Below are positions 44,306 to 53,424 of a stretch of DNA of 64,000 bases, in pieces (the stretch's first letter is position 1; each line of letters starts with the position of its first letter). The DNA is from JAFAGX01 sp035623255 (GTDB lineage: Bacteria; Acidobacteriota; Terriglobia; Terriglobales; Acidobacteriaceae). The notes below the pieces were generated by a model. The model did not search any database. It had not been told where the DNA came from and worked only from the letters and a program-made list of their open reading frames with translations. The translations under genes and the position numbers were made by a program. The DNA lies in assembly GCA_035623255.1 (NCBI GenBank), contig DASPTU010000041.1, positions 1-64,000 of the forward strand, read 5' to 3'.

Positions 44306-45037
44306 TTATTGTCCGGGCGGAGGAGTAGTCTGACTCGACTGCGCGGGGGTAGTGCCGCCGGTGGTGTTCGTCATCAGTCGCACGTCCACCCGGCGATTCT
44401 TGGCACGCCCGTCACGCGTTTTGTTGGAATCAACCGGCTTATCTTTGCCCAGCCCGATCTGGTAAATCTTGTACGCCGGCACATTGTGCTGCGATGCCAA
44501 ATATTGGATTACCGCGTCGGCGCGGCGCTGGCTCAAGCCGTAGTTGTAATCCGATGGTCCAGTGGAGTCGGTCCCGCCTTCCACCGTGATGATGTATCCC
44601 TTGGTATTTGCCACGTTATTGGCAAGCTGATCCAAGTCGGCTTTCGCATCCTTGGTCAGCGTGTCCTTGTCGAAACCAAAATGCACCGCGGCCTCGGCCA
44701 CAGTGCGATAGTTGTCCAGATTCGCTACCGCGTTCTGCAGCACATCTACGCGATGAACTGCGTTATCCGCCGTGGTCTGAGCTTGTCCGGCCTGTTGTCC
44801 GGCAGCCTGCGCTTTCTGATCCACCTCAGCGGCTTTGGCCTGTACTTGCTGGATTCCGGCCTGCGCGCGCTGATCCACGTCCTTAATATCGCGCGAATTC
44901 TTGGCCGTCATGTCATCCAGTTCGTTGGTTTTGTTAATCAGTGGCGTGGTCTGTTGTCTTACATAGTTCTTGCTGGTGCAGCCGACCGTTGCCGCCACTA
45001 CCAATACCAGCAACATCATTAACGAAGTGCGATTCAT
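44306..45037 (-). CDS. OmpA-family lipoprotein with coiled-coil region
   Basis: The 243-residue product has a lipobox (VVAATVGC, Cys20). A Gln/Ala-rich helical stretch that should coil follows (about 30-100). The OmpA peptidoglycan-binding domain is next (about 110-220) with VHFGFDKDTL, TDSTGPSDYNYGLSQRRADAV and KNRRVDVRL. The Asp and Arg that bind diaminopimelate are present. A Thr/Pro/Gln tail closes it. It anchors the outer membrane to the wall. The second OmpA-type gene in the window (61229) is not lipidated. Confidence 0.92.
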   Translation of the reverse strand: MNRTSLMMLLVLVVAATVGCTSKNYVRQQTTPLINKTNELDDMTAKNSRDIKDVDQRAQAGIQQVQAKAAEVDQKAQAAGQQAGQAQTTADNAVHRVDVLQNAVANLDNYRTVAEAAVHFGFDKDTLTKDAKADLDQLANNVANTKGYIITVEGGTDSTGPSDYNYGLSQRRADAVIQYLASQHNVPAYKIYQIGLGKDKPVDSNKTRDGRAKNRRVDVRLMTNTTGGTTPAQSSQTTPPPGQ

Positions 45038-45488
45038 GTTACGAAGGCTCCTTTGCTTCTTCTCTAGGTTTCCTGGGTGTGGAACCTGCTACTCGCACGG
45101 ATATGATTCCGGCAGAGGCTTCTCTGCATTCCAACCCTACTTAAGCACGGGAACTGCCAACCCTCCGAAAATGCGAGCTGACCGTTAACTTACTGATGCT
45201 GTGTGCGATACCGAAAGTCGGCCATCCGCACACGCCTCTTCCAGTGTAGATCAAAAGACGAAATTGAGGAAAAAATTATACAGTCGACAGTTTCGCGTTC
45301 ATTACGAAGCGGAGTAGCAGAAGGCTATTCCGCCCAGTTGAAGTCCACGGACCACTTCCCTGGCACAGACGTCCCTGTCTGTCGTAGAAACCGAAGTGGG
45401 CGAGACCGCTCTTGACAATATCCCGCTGAAAGTCGAAATGCACGATCCGATCGACGGCCCAGCGGATCATTCGCACCTCAATGGAACC
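45038..45488. other. Gap with no supported gene
   Basis: These 451 bases lie between the OmpA start and the PIN toxin stop. They should hold the OmpA promoter; open frames on both strands have no protein-like pattern. No repeat or RNA gene was seen. Confidence 0.45.
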
Positions 45489-45893
45489 TCAGTGCCGTGG
45501 GCAAAGAATGGGAATGGCTTCGCGCTTGTTCCGTCGATAAACCCGGAAGTCGCTCTCGTCGACAGTCACGATTGTATGCCGTGGATAAAGTTCACTCATC
45601 CGCACGAGGCAGATGTCAGCCAGATCCGGCCGACGGTCCTCGAAGCGACGGGCCAACTCAGATAACTGCTCGAGATTATCCATGCAGCTGAAATCAACAA
45701 TCAACAAACCGTCCCTTATCAGCGACAAGACATAAGAGCTTGACCCCAAGTGGAAGGCAGATTCGGCTACTACGGCCTCGCAGGTCAGTAAGGGCCCTGT
45801 CAGAACTTTCGCGACGTTGACTGCCCAGTTGTGATGAGTGTCACCGCGATTTCCAAAGGCCACAATGAAGCCGGTATCGGCGATCCCTTTCAC
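45489..45893 (-). CDS. PIN-domain toxin, VapC type
   Basis: The 134-residue product is a PIN nuclease domain. Its acidic metal-binding residues stand at the expected places: Asp6 (IADTGFIVAF), Glu44 (VVAESAF), Asp90/Asp93 (RRPDLADICL) and Asp112 (TIVTVDESDF). VapC toxins cut tRNA or rRNA and block translation. The ATG overlaps the antitoxin stop by four bases (ATGA), so the pair is translationally coupled. Confidence 0.88.
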   Translation of the reverse strand: MKGIADTGFIVAFGNRGDTHHNWAVNVAKVLTGPLLTCEAVVAESAFHLGSSSYVLSLIRDGLLIVDFSCMDNLEQLSELARRFEDRRPDLADICLVRMSELYPRHTIVTVDESDFRVYRRNKREAIPILCPRH

Positions 45894-46102
45894 GATTGGG
45901 AGAACCCTTTCCGGGAAGACAGGTCTGGAGGCCCGTGAAATTTCCCAGCATGGCGCAAAAAAGATTGGCTGCCGGGAGCTGACCTCGCGCGCTCCAACTG
46001 CTCCCTTACAATCCGCCCCACGGGCATGCCGGTACGCTCAGACTCCTGCTTCAACCAGTCAATCAGCGCCTCTGTAAGACGAATTGTTAACGTATGACTC
46101 AT
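45890..46102 (-). CDS. Ribbon-helix-helix antitoxin partner of the PIN toxin
   Basis: The 70-residue product starts MSHTLTIRLTEALIDWLKQE, the strand and first helix of a CopG/Arc-type DNA-binding fold. GMPVGRIVREQLERA follows as the second helix. The C-terminal tail would bind and block the toxin. The ATG at 46102 matches the fold; a longer frame adds six residues. It is divergent from uvrC, with 47 bases between starts. Confidence 0.82.
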   Translation of the reverse strand: MSHTLTIRLTEALIDWLKQESERTGMPVGRIVREQLERARSAPGSQSFLRHAGKFHGPPDLSSRKGFSQS

Positions 46103-46149
46103 ATTACAGAAGTGTAACACAGTATGGCGCTATACAATCAAATTTTCAC

Positions 46150-48108
46150 ATGGATCTTCCCGAGAAAATCCGCACGATTCCGACCTCCCCAGGCGTGTAC
46201 CTCTACAAGAATGCTGAAGGTGAGGTCATTTACGTCGGGAAGGCCAAAAATCTGCGCAACCGGGTCGCTTCGTATTTCCATTCCGGACGTGGGGAGGACG
46301 CCAAGACCGGCACGCTGCTGCGGGAGGCCGTGGATGTCGACTACATCGTGGTGGCTAATAACAAGGAAGCGCTGGCCCTCGAAAACCACCTCATCAAGCA
46401 GCGCAAGCCACGCTTCAACATCCTGCTACGCGACGACAAGACCTATCCTTATATAAAACTCACCCTCGGTGAGCGCTTCCCGCGGGTTTACGTGACACGC
46501 CGCCTGCGCAAAGATGGCAGCGCTTACTATGGCCCCTACTTCCCTGCCAATCTCGCCTATCGCATCGTTGATCTTATCCACCGCCATTTCCTGATTCCGT
46601 CGTGCAAGGTCGATCTCGGCCATTTTCATCCGCGACCGTGTTTGCAGTATTACATCGGACGCTGCCTCGGCCCGTGTGTGCAGGGATTGACCACGCCCGA
46701 GGCCTACCAGGAAGCAGTGCGCGACGTGAAGATGTTTCTTGAAGGCCGGCCTACCGACCTGGCCCGATCGCTTCGTGAGCGCATGGCTCGCGCCGCCGAA
46801 ACCGAAGAGTACGAACGTGCCGCCAAGTATCGCGACCTGATCTCCACGGTCGAGCAGTTGCAGGAGAAACAGCGCATCGCCGCCGTCGAAGGCGACGATG
46901 CTGACGTTTTCGGCTACCACTACGAAAACGAGATGGTGGCAGTCAATTTATTTCACATGCGGGGCGGCCGCGTCCTCGATCGCCGGGAATTTTTCTGGGA
47001 AGAATTGCCACAGTTTGCAGGCGAGCACGATACGCCAGAAAGCGGTAATGAGCATGCCGAGGTGGCAGCCCTCGCCCGTCAGGGCGAGTTTACCGAGCAC
47101 CCCTACCATCCGGGTGAAGATGTAGCTGAGAGCAGCGCTGCAGAAAGAGTCTTTCACCCCGGCGAATTCTTCTCTGCTCTTCTCAAACAGCTTTACATAG
47201 GGCAGCCTTACGTCCCGCGCAACATTTACGTTCCGGTCGATTTCGAAGATCGCGACGAGCTCGAAGATCTGCTTTCGGAACAGCTCGCGGGCGGGGGCGC
47301 CCGCACCACACGAGTGCGCATCGCCGTGCCGCAGCGTGGCGACAAACGTTCGCTCATCGATCTCGCCGGCAACAATGCCAAGCAGTCCTACGATCAACGC
47401 TTCCGGGTGATGAAGCCCAACCAGCGCCAGATGCAGGAAGCCCTTCAGGACGCGCTCGGTCTGCCCGAACTTCCGCGGCGCATTGAGTGTTTCGACATCT
47501 CCCACATTCAGGGCGCCGAAACCGTGGCATCCATGGTGGTCTGGGAAGATGGACACATGAAAAAGTCCGACTACCGCAAATTCATCATTCGCAGCGTGGA
47601 TGGAGTTGACGACTTCGCCTCCATGCGTGAAGTTGTCACGCGCCGTTACAAGCGAGTGCAGGAAGAAAAGAAGCCGATGCCGAGCCTGATGCTGATCGAC
47701 GGCGGATTAGGCCAATTGCATGCCGCCGCCGAAGCTCTGGCATCACTCGAGATCATCAATCAGCCCCTGGCGGCCATCGCCAAGCGGGAAGAAATTATTT
47801 ATGTGTATGGCCAGGAAGACGAGCCGGTCATCCTCGATCATCACTCGCCTGTGCTGCACCTCGTGCAGCTCATCCGCGATGAGGCCCATCGTTTCGCCGT
47901 GACTTTTCATCGCAAGCGACGCCAGATGCGCGACCGCTCCACCGAATTGCTGGAAATTCCCGGCGTGGGCACTCGCACCACTCGCCGCCTGCTGGAACAC
48001 TTCGGCAGCTTGCAGGCGGTGAAACAAGCTGATGCTGCAGCGTTGTCGGCCGTTGTCACTCGAAATCAGGCGGAAGCGATCCTGGAACACTTCAGGAAAA
48101 CAGTGTAA
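46150..48108 (+). CDS. uvrC: Excinuclease ABC subunit C
   Basis: The 652-residue enzyme makes both incisions during nucleotide excision repair. Domains in order are the GIY-YIG nuclease (SPGVYLYKNAEGEVIYVGKA, about 14-90), the UVR motif binding UvrB (about 200-235, REMARAAETEEYERAAKYRD-like), and the RNase H-like nuclease (LIDGGLGQLHAA). Tandem helix-hairpin-helix motifs close it (LEIPGVGTRTTRRLLEHFGS). The ATG at 46150 begins the domain; the longer frame would overlap the antitoxin start. A segment of about 45 residues (EHDTPESG to SSAAERV) looks inserted between FFWEEL and FHPGEFFSALLKQ. It does not disturb the motifs. Confidence 0.94.
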   Translation: MDLPEKIRTIPTSPGVYLYKNAEGEVIYVGKAKNLRNRVASYFHSGRGEDAKTGTLLREAVDVDYIVVANNKEALALENHLIKQRKPRFNILLRDDKTYPYIKLTLGERFPRVYVTRRLRKDGSAYYGPYFPANLAYRIVDLIHRHFLIPSCKVDLGHFHPRPCLQYYIGRCLGPCVQGLTTPEAYQEAVRDVKMFLEGRPTDLARSLRERMARAAETEEYERAAKYRDLISTVEQLQEKQRIAAVEGDDADVFGYHYENEMVAVNLFHMRGGRVLDRREFFWEELPQFAGEHDTPESGNEHAEVAALARQGEFTEHPYHPGEDVAESSAAERVFHPGEFFSALLKQLYIGQPYVPRNIYVPVDFEDRDELEDLLSEQLAGGGARTTRVRIAVPQRGDKRSLIDLAGNNAKQSYDQRFRVMKPNQRQMQEALQDALGLPELPRRIECFDISHIQGAETVASMVVWEDGHMKKSDYRKFIIRSVDGVDDFASMREVVTRRYKRVQEEKKPMPSLMLIDGGLGQLHAAAEALASLEIINQPLAAIAKREEIIYVYGQEDEPVILDHHSPVLHLVQLIRDEAHRFAVTFHRKRRQMRDRSTELLEIPGVGTRTTRRLLEHFGSLQAVKQADAAALSAVVTRNQAEAILEHFRKTV

Positions 48109-48129
48109 GAGCCACTGCAATGTGTCAAA

Positions 48130-48291
48130 GTCATCCCGAGCGCAGCCGTTCTTCACGCGGAGCGAGGGATCTTGCGCGTGTCTTATCCAACTCTCGTTTT
48201 CCCGAAGCTGTCTGTGATGTGTGAACAACGCTGTGCCGCCGCACGCCAGATCCCTCGCCTCGCTGGTGCAAGCGCGAGGCTTCGGGATGAC
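48130..48291. repeat. Palindromic GTCATCCCGAGCG dispersed repeat after uvrC
   Basis: The left end GTCATCCCGAGCGCAGCC and right end GGCTTCGGGATGAC are inverted, with internal GAGCGAGGGATCT and AGATCCCTCGCC also facing each other. The 162-base unit could fold into a long imperfect hairpin downstream of uvrC. It belongs to the same family as 32512 and 60140. Confidence 0.75.
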
Positions 48292-48518
48292 TCTGTGTTA
48301 GTGGTAATCAGCAGACTAGCAGCTATTCTTGGGACGAGGGGGCCCGTCCTGTCGTCGCAACAAGCGCTCCGTTAGGATGGGGCACCCAAGGTTGAGGCGC
48401 AGGAGATGTGGTTCCGCTTAGGACGACAAGACAAACCACAGGCCAGTAGCACCGTGGGACTTCCGATTCCCAGCCCCAGTCTTTCCCGCCGCAGCCCACT
48501 TTATAATGTGACTCACAA

Positions 48519-50342
48519 ATGAATGCGATCATGAAATCGCGGCAGTGGCTCATATCGCTGGGGCTGCTGGTGCTGGTTCTGGCCGGGCTGGTGGCGCTGT
48601 TTCTGACACGCGATGTGGGTTCCGGTTCGCTGGCCCAGACCTCGCCGAAGGAATCTGGCCCCGCTCCCCTGGTGGACGAAAGCCCGCTGCAGACCGCGCG
48701 GGCAGTAGGAAAGCTGGCTTCGGAAGGCGACCAACAGCGTGTGGCGGCACAGGCCGAGGAGGTTGCCGACAATGAAGTTGATCTCGCCTTCCGTGACGCT
48801 TCCCGCGACGCTGCCGACCATCCTCCGCAAGCCAAGCCACAGTTCCGGCCGCTTTTTCAGCGCGTCGGAGAAATGGAAACGCAGGTCCAGGCCGACCAGA
48901 GTCAAGTGGATCAACTGAAAAAAGACTTGGCTAAGGCGACGGGCACTCGGGCCGCCAGCTTGCAGGAGCAGCTCGACGTTGCGCAGGCGCAGCTGGAACT
49001 GGACCAGGATGAACTCAACGACGCTAAGGAAGACTTAGTGCAGGCGGGGGCTGATCCGGGAGAACTGATCCAGCGGCAATTCGATCAGCATCAGACCGCC
49101 GAGCACAACCAAAAAACTGCGCAACAGGCTGCGGCGCCAATCAACTATCAGGCCGGCCATCTGCTCGGCCAGATCGAAGCCTGGCGCGCCCTGCGCGACA
49201 AGCTTGCGCAACTTCAGCAGGCGCGTGACGCCGCCGGTCCGATGATCGCAGCGCTCAACAAGCAACGTGCGGACCTAGTGAAGCAAATCGCCGCAGAGAA
49301 GGCGCAGCAGCGGGCGGTGATGTCTGGGGCGAAAACCGTACCCTCCGGCAACGCGCAGAACCCGGCGGCGAAAAACATCAAAGCTTTGCACGTAATCACC
49401 GACGACCAGCAGAACCTCGGCGACCTCGACAAGCGCATTCAGGACGAACAGGAGTTGGGCAAGATTTACGAAAGCTGGATCGCGCTGGTGCATGCGCACC
49501 TGCGGGCGGCGCTGCACGGGATCATTGAATCGCTGCTCTGGATCATAAGCATCGTGCTCGGAGTCTACCTGGCGGGCCTCGCCATCGATCGCTACCTGAC
49601 GGGATCACGCCAGGAGCGTACGCGACTGCATACTTTGCATGCGGTAATTCACTTTGCGTTGCAAGCCGCCGCCGTACTCCTGATTTTGTTAGTCATCTTC
49701 GGCCCGCCGCAGCAACTGGCAACGATTCTGGGCTTCGCCGGCGCCGGCATCACGGTGGCAATGAAGGATTTCATTGTCGCGTTTTTCGGATGGTTCGTGT
49801 TGATGGGGAAAAACGGAATTCGCGTCGGCGACTGGGTGGAAATCAATGGCGTAGCGGGTGAGGTGATCGAGATTAACCTGCTGCGGACGGTGCTGTTAGA
49901 GACCGGAAATTGGACAGACAGCGGACATCCCACTGGGCGCAAGGTTGCCTTTGTGAACAGCTATGCCATCGAAGGCCACTTCTTCAACTTCACTACCAGT
50001 GGACAGTGGCTGTGGGACGAGCTGCGCACCACAATTCCGGCGAACCAGGATCCTTATCCGCTGCTCGATGCGATCCAGAAAACCGTTGCCCAGGAAACCG
50101 CTGAGAACGCACGTGCTGCTGAGCACGAATGGCAAAGCGCAACCAGCCACTACCGGGTGCAGTCGGTTTCCGCGGCACCGGCGGTGAATCTGCAGCCGAC
50201 GGCGGGCGGCTTCGAGGTTCGCATCCGCTATATCACCCGGGCGCAGGAACGTTCTGCCATGCGAGCAAAGCTCAATCAGGCAATTGTGGGTTTGCTGCGC
50301 GGCCAGCCTGCGGAGAAAAAGACCGTCACGACGGCGGGATAA
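48519..50342 (+). CDS. MscS-family mechanosensitive channel with long coiled-coil front
   Basis: The 607-residue protein has a signal or membrane segment (WLISLGLLVLVLAGLVALFL) and a long Gln/Ala/Glu-rich region (about 40-320) that should form coiled coils in the periplasm. Three or so membrane helices follow (about 330-430). The pore helix and MscS core are recognised by LGFAGAGITVAMKDFIVAFF and GIRVGDWVEINGVAGEVIEI. The C-terminal domain is cytoplasmic. It would release solutes on hypo-osmotic shock; the large front may sense the envelope. A hairpin follows the stop. Confidence 0.88.
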   Translation: MNAIMKSRQWLISLGLLVLVLAGLVALFLTRDVGSGSLAQTSPKESGPAPLVDESPLQTARAVGKLASEGDQQRVAAQAEEVADNEVDLAFRDASRDAADHPPQAKPQFRPLFQRVGEMETQVQADQSQVDQLKKDLAKATGTRAASLQEQLDVAQAQLELDQDELNDAKEDLVQAGADPGELIQRQFDQHQTAEHNQKTAQQAAAPINYQAGHLLGQIEAWRALRDKLAQLQQARDAAGPMIAALNKQRADLVKQIAAEKAQQRAVMSGAKTVPSGNAQNPAAKNIKALHVITDDQQNLGDLDKRIQDEQELGKIYESWIALVHAHLRAALHGIIESLLWIISIVLGVYLAGLAIDRYLTGSRQERTRLHTLHAVIHFALQAAAVLLILLVIFGPPQQLATILGFAGAGITVAMKDFIVAFFGWFVLMGKNGIRVGDWVEINGVAGEVIEINLLRTVLLETGNWTDSGHPTGRKVAFVNSYAIEGHFFNFTTSGQWLWDELRTTIPANQDPYPLLDAIQKTVAQETAENARAAEHEWQSATSHYRVQSVSAAPAVNLQPTAGGFEVRIRYITRAQERSAMRAKLNQAIVGLLRGQPAEKKTVTTAG

Positions 50343-50377
50343 TGGCGAGAGCTCAGTTTGGAGCCGGGGTGTCCAAT

Positions 50378-50398
50378 GTTTGCCCGGTTTTGGCAAAC
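50378..50398. terminator. Hairpin after the MscS-type gene
   Basis: The arms GTTTGCC and GGCAAAC are perfect, with a seven-base loop containing four T residues, 35 bases after the stop. No T tract follows, so it may be a weak terminator or an RNA stabiliser. Confidence 0.35.
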
Positions 50399-50433
50399 GT
50401 GGGACCCGGCCCGAGGGCAGCAACTTCGCTTGA

Positions 50434-50658
50434 TCCCAGGTTAGCTCGCTGACCCCGCTCGCCAACCTGCGCCACCCGTCCGGGAACCACTTTGATAGCA
50501 CGATTGTGCCATTCACGGGCACTACCGCCGATCAGTACAGTGTGCTGGGACCGCTTCCTTCGGAGCTGTTCGATCTAGCATCCCAACGACTCGCTCCATT
50601 CTGGGGTGTTTTGTTTGGTCCTGAAACCGTGGTGGACACGCGCCGAGCTACTCCATGA
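50434..50658 (+). pseudogene. Possible C-terminal gene fragment, unrecognised
   Basis: A frame with no start codon reads LTPLANLRHPSGNHFDSTIV, then TGTTADQYSVLGPLPSELF and WGVLFGPETVVDTRRATP before a TGA. The composition looks protein-like rather than random. An upstream TGA at 50431 separates it from anything earlier. It may be the relic of a lost gene. I could not identify a family. Confidence 0.3.
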
Positions 50659-50735
50659 AGGACCAGCTCACTTCAGTACCATCCGGTACGCTGTGACCTG
50701 CCATGCGCACACACCGGAGGAAAATAATCAATTTT

Positions 50736-52658
50736 ATGTTCAAAAAGCTCGCGTGCGTCTCCGGGTTACTTGCAATCGCCGCTTGGTTGGCAGGCTGCGG
50801 AGGCGGCGCTGGCGGCAGCGGCCCCAACCTCCAAGGCCAAACCATCGCCTTTACAGTGCCCACCACGTCCGTTACCTACGGAGCGGCGCCCATCACTCTG
50901 GGAGGAACCGCCAGCTCGGGCCTGCCCGTCACCTATACGGTGACCGGGCCTGCGACTCAGTCCGCGGGGAGACTAACTTTCACCGGCGCCGGGACAGTCA
51001 ACGTAACCGCCTCGCAGGCGGGCAACGCGACCTACAGTGCCGCCACACCGGTGACCCAGTCCATTGTCGTTGCTCCCGCTCCGCTGAGTGTCACCGCCAA
51101 CAATTGCACCATCGTCGTCGGTCAACCGCTACCCGCTTTTAGCGCGACCCTGTCGGGCTTCATCAACGGCGACAGTGCCGCCAGCGCCGTCACTGGCAGC
51201 CCCTCGTTAACTTCCAACCCGGCGGCGCTTACGGCAACCGGAAACTACCCGATCGTCGCTACTCAAGGCACCCTGGCAGCCGCCAACTATACCTTCACCA
51301 GCTTTATCAACGGCACGCTGACGGTGCAGTCGCCAGCCACTATCGATGGCACACTCGTGGTCCCACCCTTGCTGGTTCCAGCCGTTGACGGCAGCGGTGT
51401 GAAACATTTCACGATGAACATGGAGAAGGGCAGCACTACTCTGCTTCCCAGCGTCTCGAGCACCACCGAGGGCTTCAACGGCGTCTGGATGGCTCCCACC
51501 ATCGAAGTCAACAACGGCGACCAGGTCGCAATGGCAATCACCAACTCGCTGGGCGAAGACACGACTGTGCATTTTCACGGCCTGCACGTTCCCGCGGTCT
51601 ACGACGGTGGGGTGTACGGCGTCTTCTCCAGCGGTACGACTTACACCCCCAGCTTCACGCTCAATCAGCAGGCCGCCACTCTGTGGTATCACCCGCACGT
51701 AATGGGTGATACCGGCCGAGCCATTGCGCTCGGGCTGTTGGGCGAGTTCATCATTGGAGACAGCTCGGCCACCAGCGCTGTGCTTCCCGACACCTACGGC
51801 ATCAACGACATTCCTCTGATCCTGCAGCAGGAAGCCATCGCCAACGACGGTACCATCGAATACACCGACGCAACGATCGCGACGGCTACCAATTTCCCGC
51901 TCTTTCTCAATGGCATGAATGTCACCACCACCCCGGCCACGTTGAACACCAGCCAGAACCGCCTGCGGTTTCGCTTGCTCAACGCCTCTCTCGCCTCCGA
52001 AATTTCCGTTTCGATGAGTGATCAAAGCGCATTCACTATGATCGCCAGCGACGGGGGCTACCTGGCCGCGCCGCTATCGGTTACCGGCATTTCGCTAGGT
52101 CCGGCCGAGCGCGCCGAAATTATTGTCGATCTCGCCCCCGGCGCCACCCGTACCCTTGTCACTACGTCCGCCGGCCCGCTGCTGGTGATTACAACTACCG
52201 GTGTCAGCACCCCCGCCCCGTTGCCCAGCACGCTCAACACCATAACCCCGTACAGTACCGCGAGCGCGGTAACACGTACCGTGACCCTTACCGGTAGCAG
52301 CGGCAGCTTCGGCATCGACGGCCTGGATGTGTTGCAGCTCTCGCAGTTCGCTCAGACCGCCATCCATACCACTTTGGGAAACACCGAGGTATGGAACATC
52401 TCCAACCAGACCGGGTCTGAACATTACTTCCACATGCATGATGTCCAGTTCCAAATCCTAAGCATCGGTGGCAGCGCGCCGCCTGCTACGGAGGCCGGGT
52501 GGAAAGACACGGTGCTGGTGCAAGGCCACCAAACTGTGCAGATTGTCATGCAGTTTCTGGACTATGCCGACGCCAACAATGCTTACATGCTGCACTGCCA
52601 CATCGTGACCCACGAGGACGAGGGCATGATGGCGACCTTCTACGTCGACCCACAGTAA
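50736..52658 (+). CDS. Multicopper oxidase lipoprotein with N-terminal MBG-like repeats
   Basis: The 640-residue product has a lipobox (AAWLAGCGGG). Two immunoglobulin-like MBG-type repeats follow (about 30-195), such as SVTYGAAPITLGGTASSGLP. The cupredoxin domains come next. Copper motifs are complete: HFHG (His279, His281), WYHPH (His319, His321), HMHDVQFQIL, and MLHCHIVTHEDEGM (His620, Cys621, His622, His626, Met631). The set matches laccase/CueO-type enzymes that oxidise phenols or metal ions using oxygen. The ATG at 50736 starts the signal; a start at 50703 would add 11 residues. It is followed 8 bases later by an exported protein gene. Confidence 0.92.
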   Translation: MFKKLACVSGLLAIAAWLAGCGGGAGGSGPNLQGQTIAFTVPTTSVTYGAAPITLGGTASSGLPVTYTVTGPATQSAGRLTFTGAGTVNVTASQAGNATYSAATPVTQSIVVAPAPLSVTANNCTIVVGQPLPAFSATLSGFINGDSAASAVTGSPSLTSNPAALTATGNYPIVATQGTLAAANYTFTSFINGTLTVQSPATIDGTLVVPPLLVPAVDGSGVKHFTMNMEKGSTTLLPSVSSTTEGFNGVWMAPTIEVNNGDQVAMAITNSLGEDTTVHFHGLHVPAVYDGGVYGVFSSGTTYTPSFTLNQQAATLWYHPHVMGDTGRAIALGLLGEFIIGDSSATSAVLPDTYGINDIPLILQQEAIANDGTIEYTDATIATATNFPLFLNGMNVTTTPATLNTSQNRLRFRLLNASLASEISVSMSDQSAFTMIASDGGYLAAPLSVTGISLGPAERAEIIVDLAPGATRTLVTTSAGPLLVITTTGVSTPAPLPSTLNTITPYSTASAVTRTVTLTGSSGSFGIDGLDVLQLSQFAQTAIHTTLGNTEVWNISNQTGSEHYFHMHDVQFQILSIGGSAPPATEAGWKDTVLVQGHQTVQIVMQFLDYADANNAYMLHCHIVTHEDEGMMATFYVDPQ

Positions 52659-52666
52659 GAACCGGC

Positions 52667-53275
52667 ATGCGAGTCCTCACATTCTTTTATGCGCTTTTCA
52701 TGGCTATTATGGCGCTGCCCGCCGACGCCCAGACTGGGGTCTGGCTGCCGACGCAGGTCCCCGCTAACGGCCTTGGCACCTGGTGGGAACTGCGCGCGGA
52801 TGGCTCCGCGATTTGCAACTGGGGCTTTTTCGCTGAGGCGCGCTACATCTTTGATGGTACGTTCTTGACGGTGATTCCAGGCGGTGATCGCAAGGACCGC
52901 CCTCGTTTCCGCGTGCGCTTCGACGGCGACCGCATGTACTCGCGTGCCGACCAGGCGGGCGCACCCGAGGCTGAATATCGCCGGGTTGGTCCAGCTTCCC
53001 CTCACTCGCCCTTAATCGGACAATGGGCGAGCGTTGCCGCCGCGAGAACAGGTAAGTCCGCCATGCCGGGCATGACTGGCCCCCCCACCGATCTGCCCTC
53101 GGTCCGCACGTTTACCGCCGACGGTCTTTACCACGTGCGCATTATCTACAACACAAGAAAGGGTCATTGGGACGCGGTCAGCCAGACCATCAAAGTTGAC
53201 GGTGAATCCGAGCAGCACTTCATCCTCAAGGAAACCAACCTGATCATCGCCGACGCGGTCTATCGACCGAATTAG
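52667..53275 (+). CDS. Exported protein cotranscribed with the multicopper oxidase
   Basis: The 202-residue product starts with a signal peptide (MRVLTFFYALFMAIMALPAD). A beta-rich mature part follows (GTWWELRADGSAICNWGFFA; RFRVRFDGDRMYSRADQAG; then RTFTADGLYHVRIIYNT). A lipocalin-like or DUF-type barrel is possible, but I cannot name a family. It begins eight bases after the oxidase stop, so it is in the same operon and may assist that enzyme at the cell surface. Confidence 0.75.
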   Translation: MRVLTFFYALFMAIMALPADAQTGVWLPTQVPANGLGTWWELRADGSAICNWGFFAEARYIFDGTFLTVIPGGDRKDRPRFRVRFDGDRMYSRADQAGAPEAEYRRVGPASPHSPLIGQWASVAAARTGKSAMPGMTGPPTDLPSVRTFTADGLYHVRIIYNTRKGHWDAVSQTIKVDGESEQHFILKETNLIIADAVYRPN

Positions 53276-53424
53276 GGTAAAGATCGGCGCTATCGGTAAA
53301 GCGCTCCGAGTGCACAGATTTTGGGATAACAACTTCGCAGTTGCTTGCGAACACAATAAACGGCGTCGCCAGGTATCACAACCCCGCACCCAATGTGCGG
53401 TGCAGTGTCACATTTCCAACTGGG

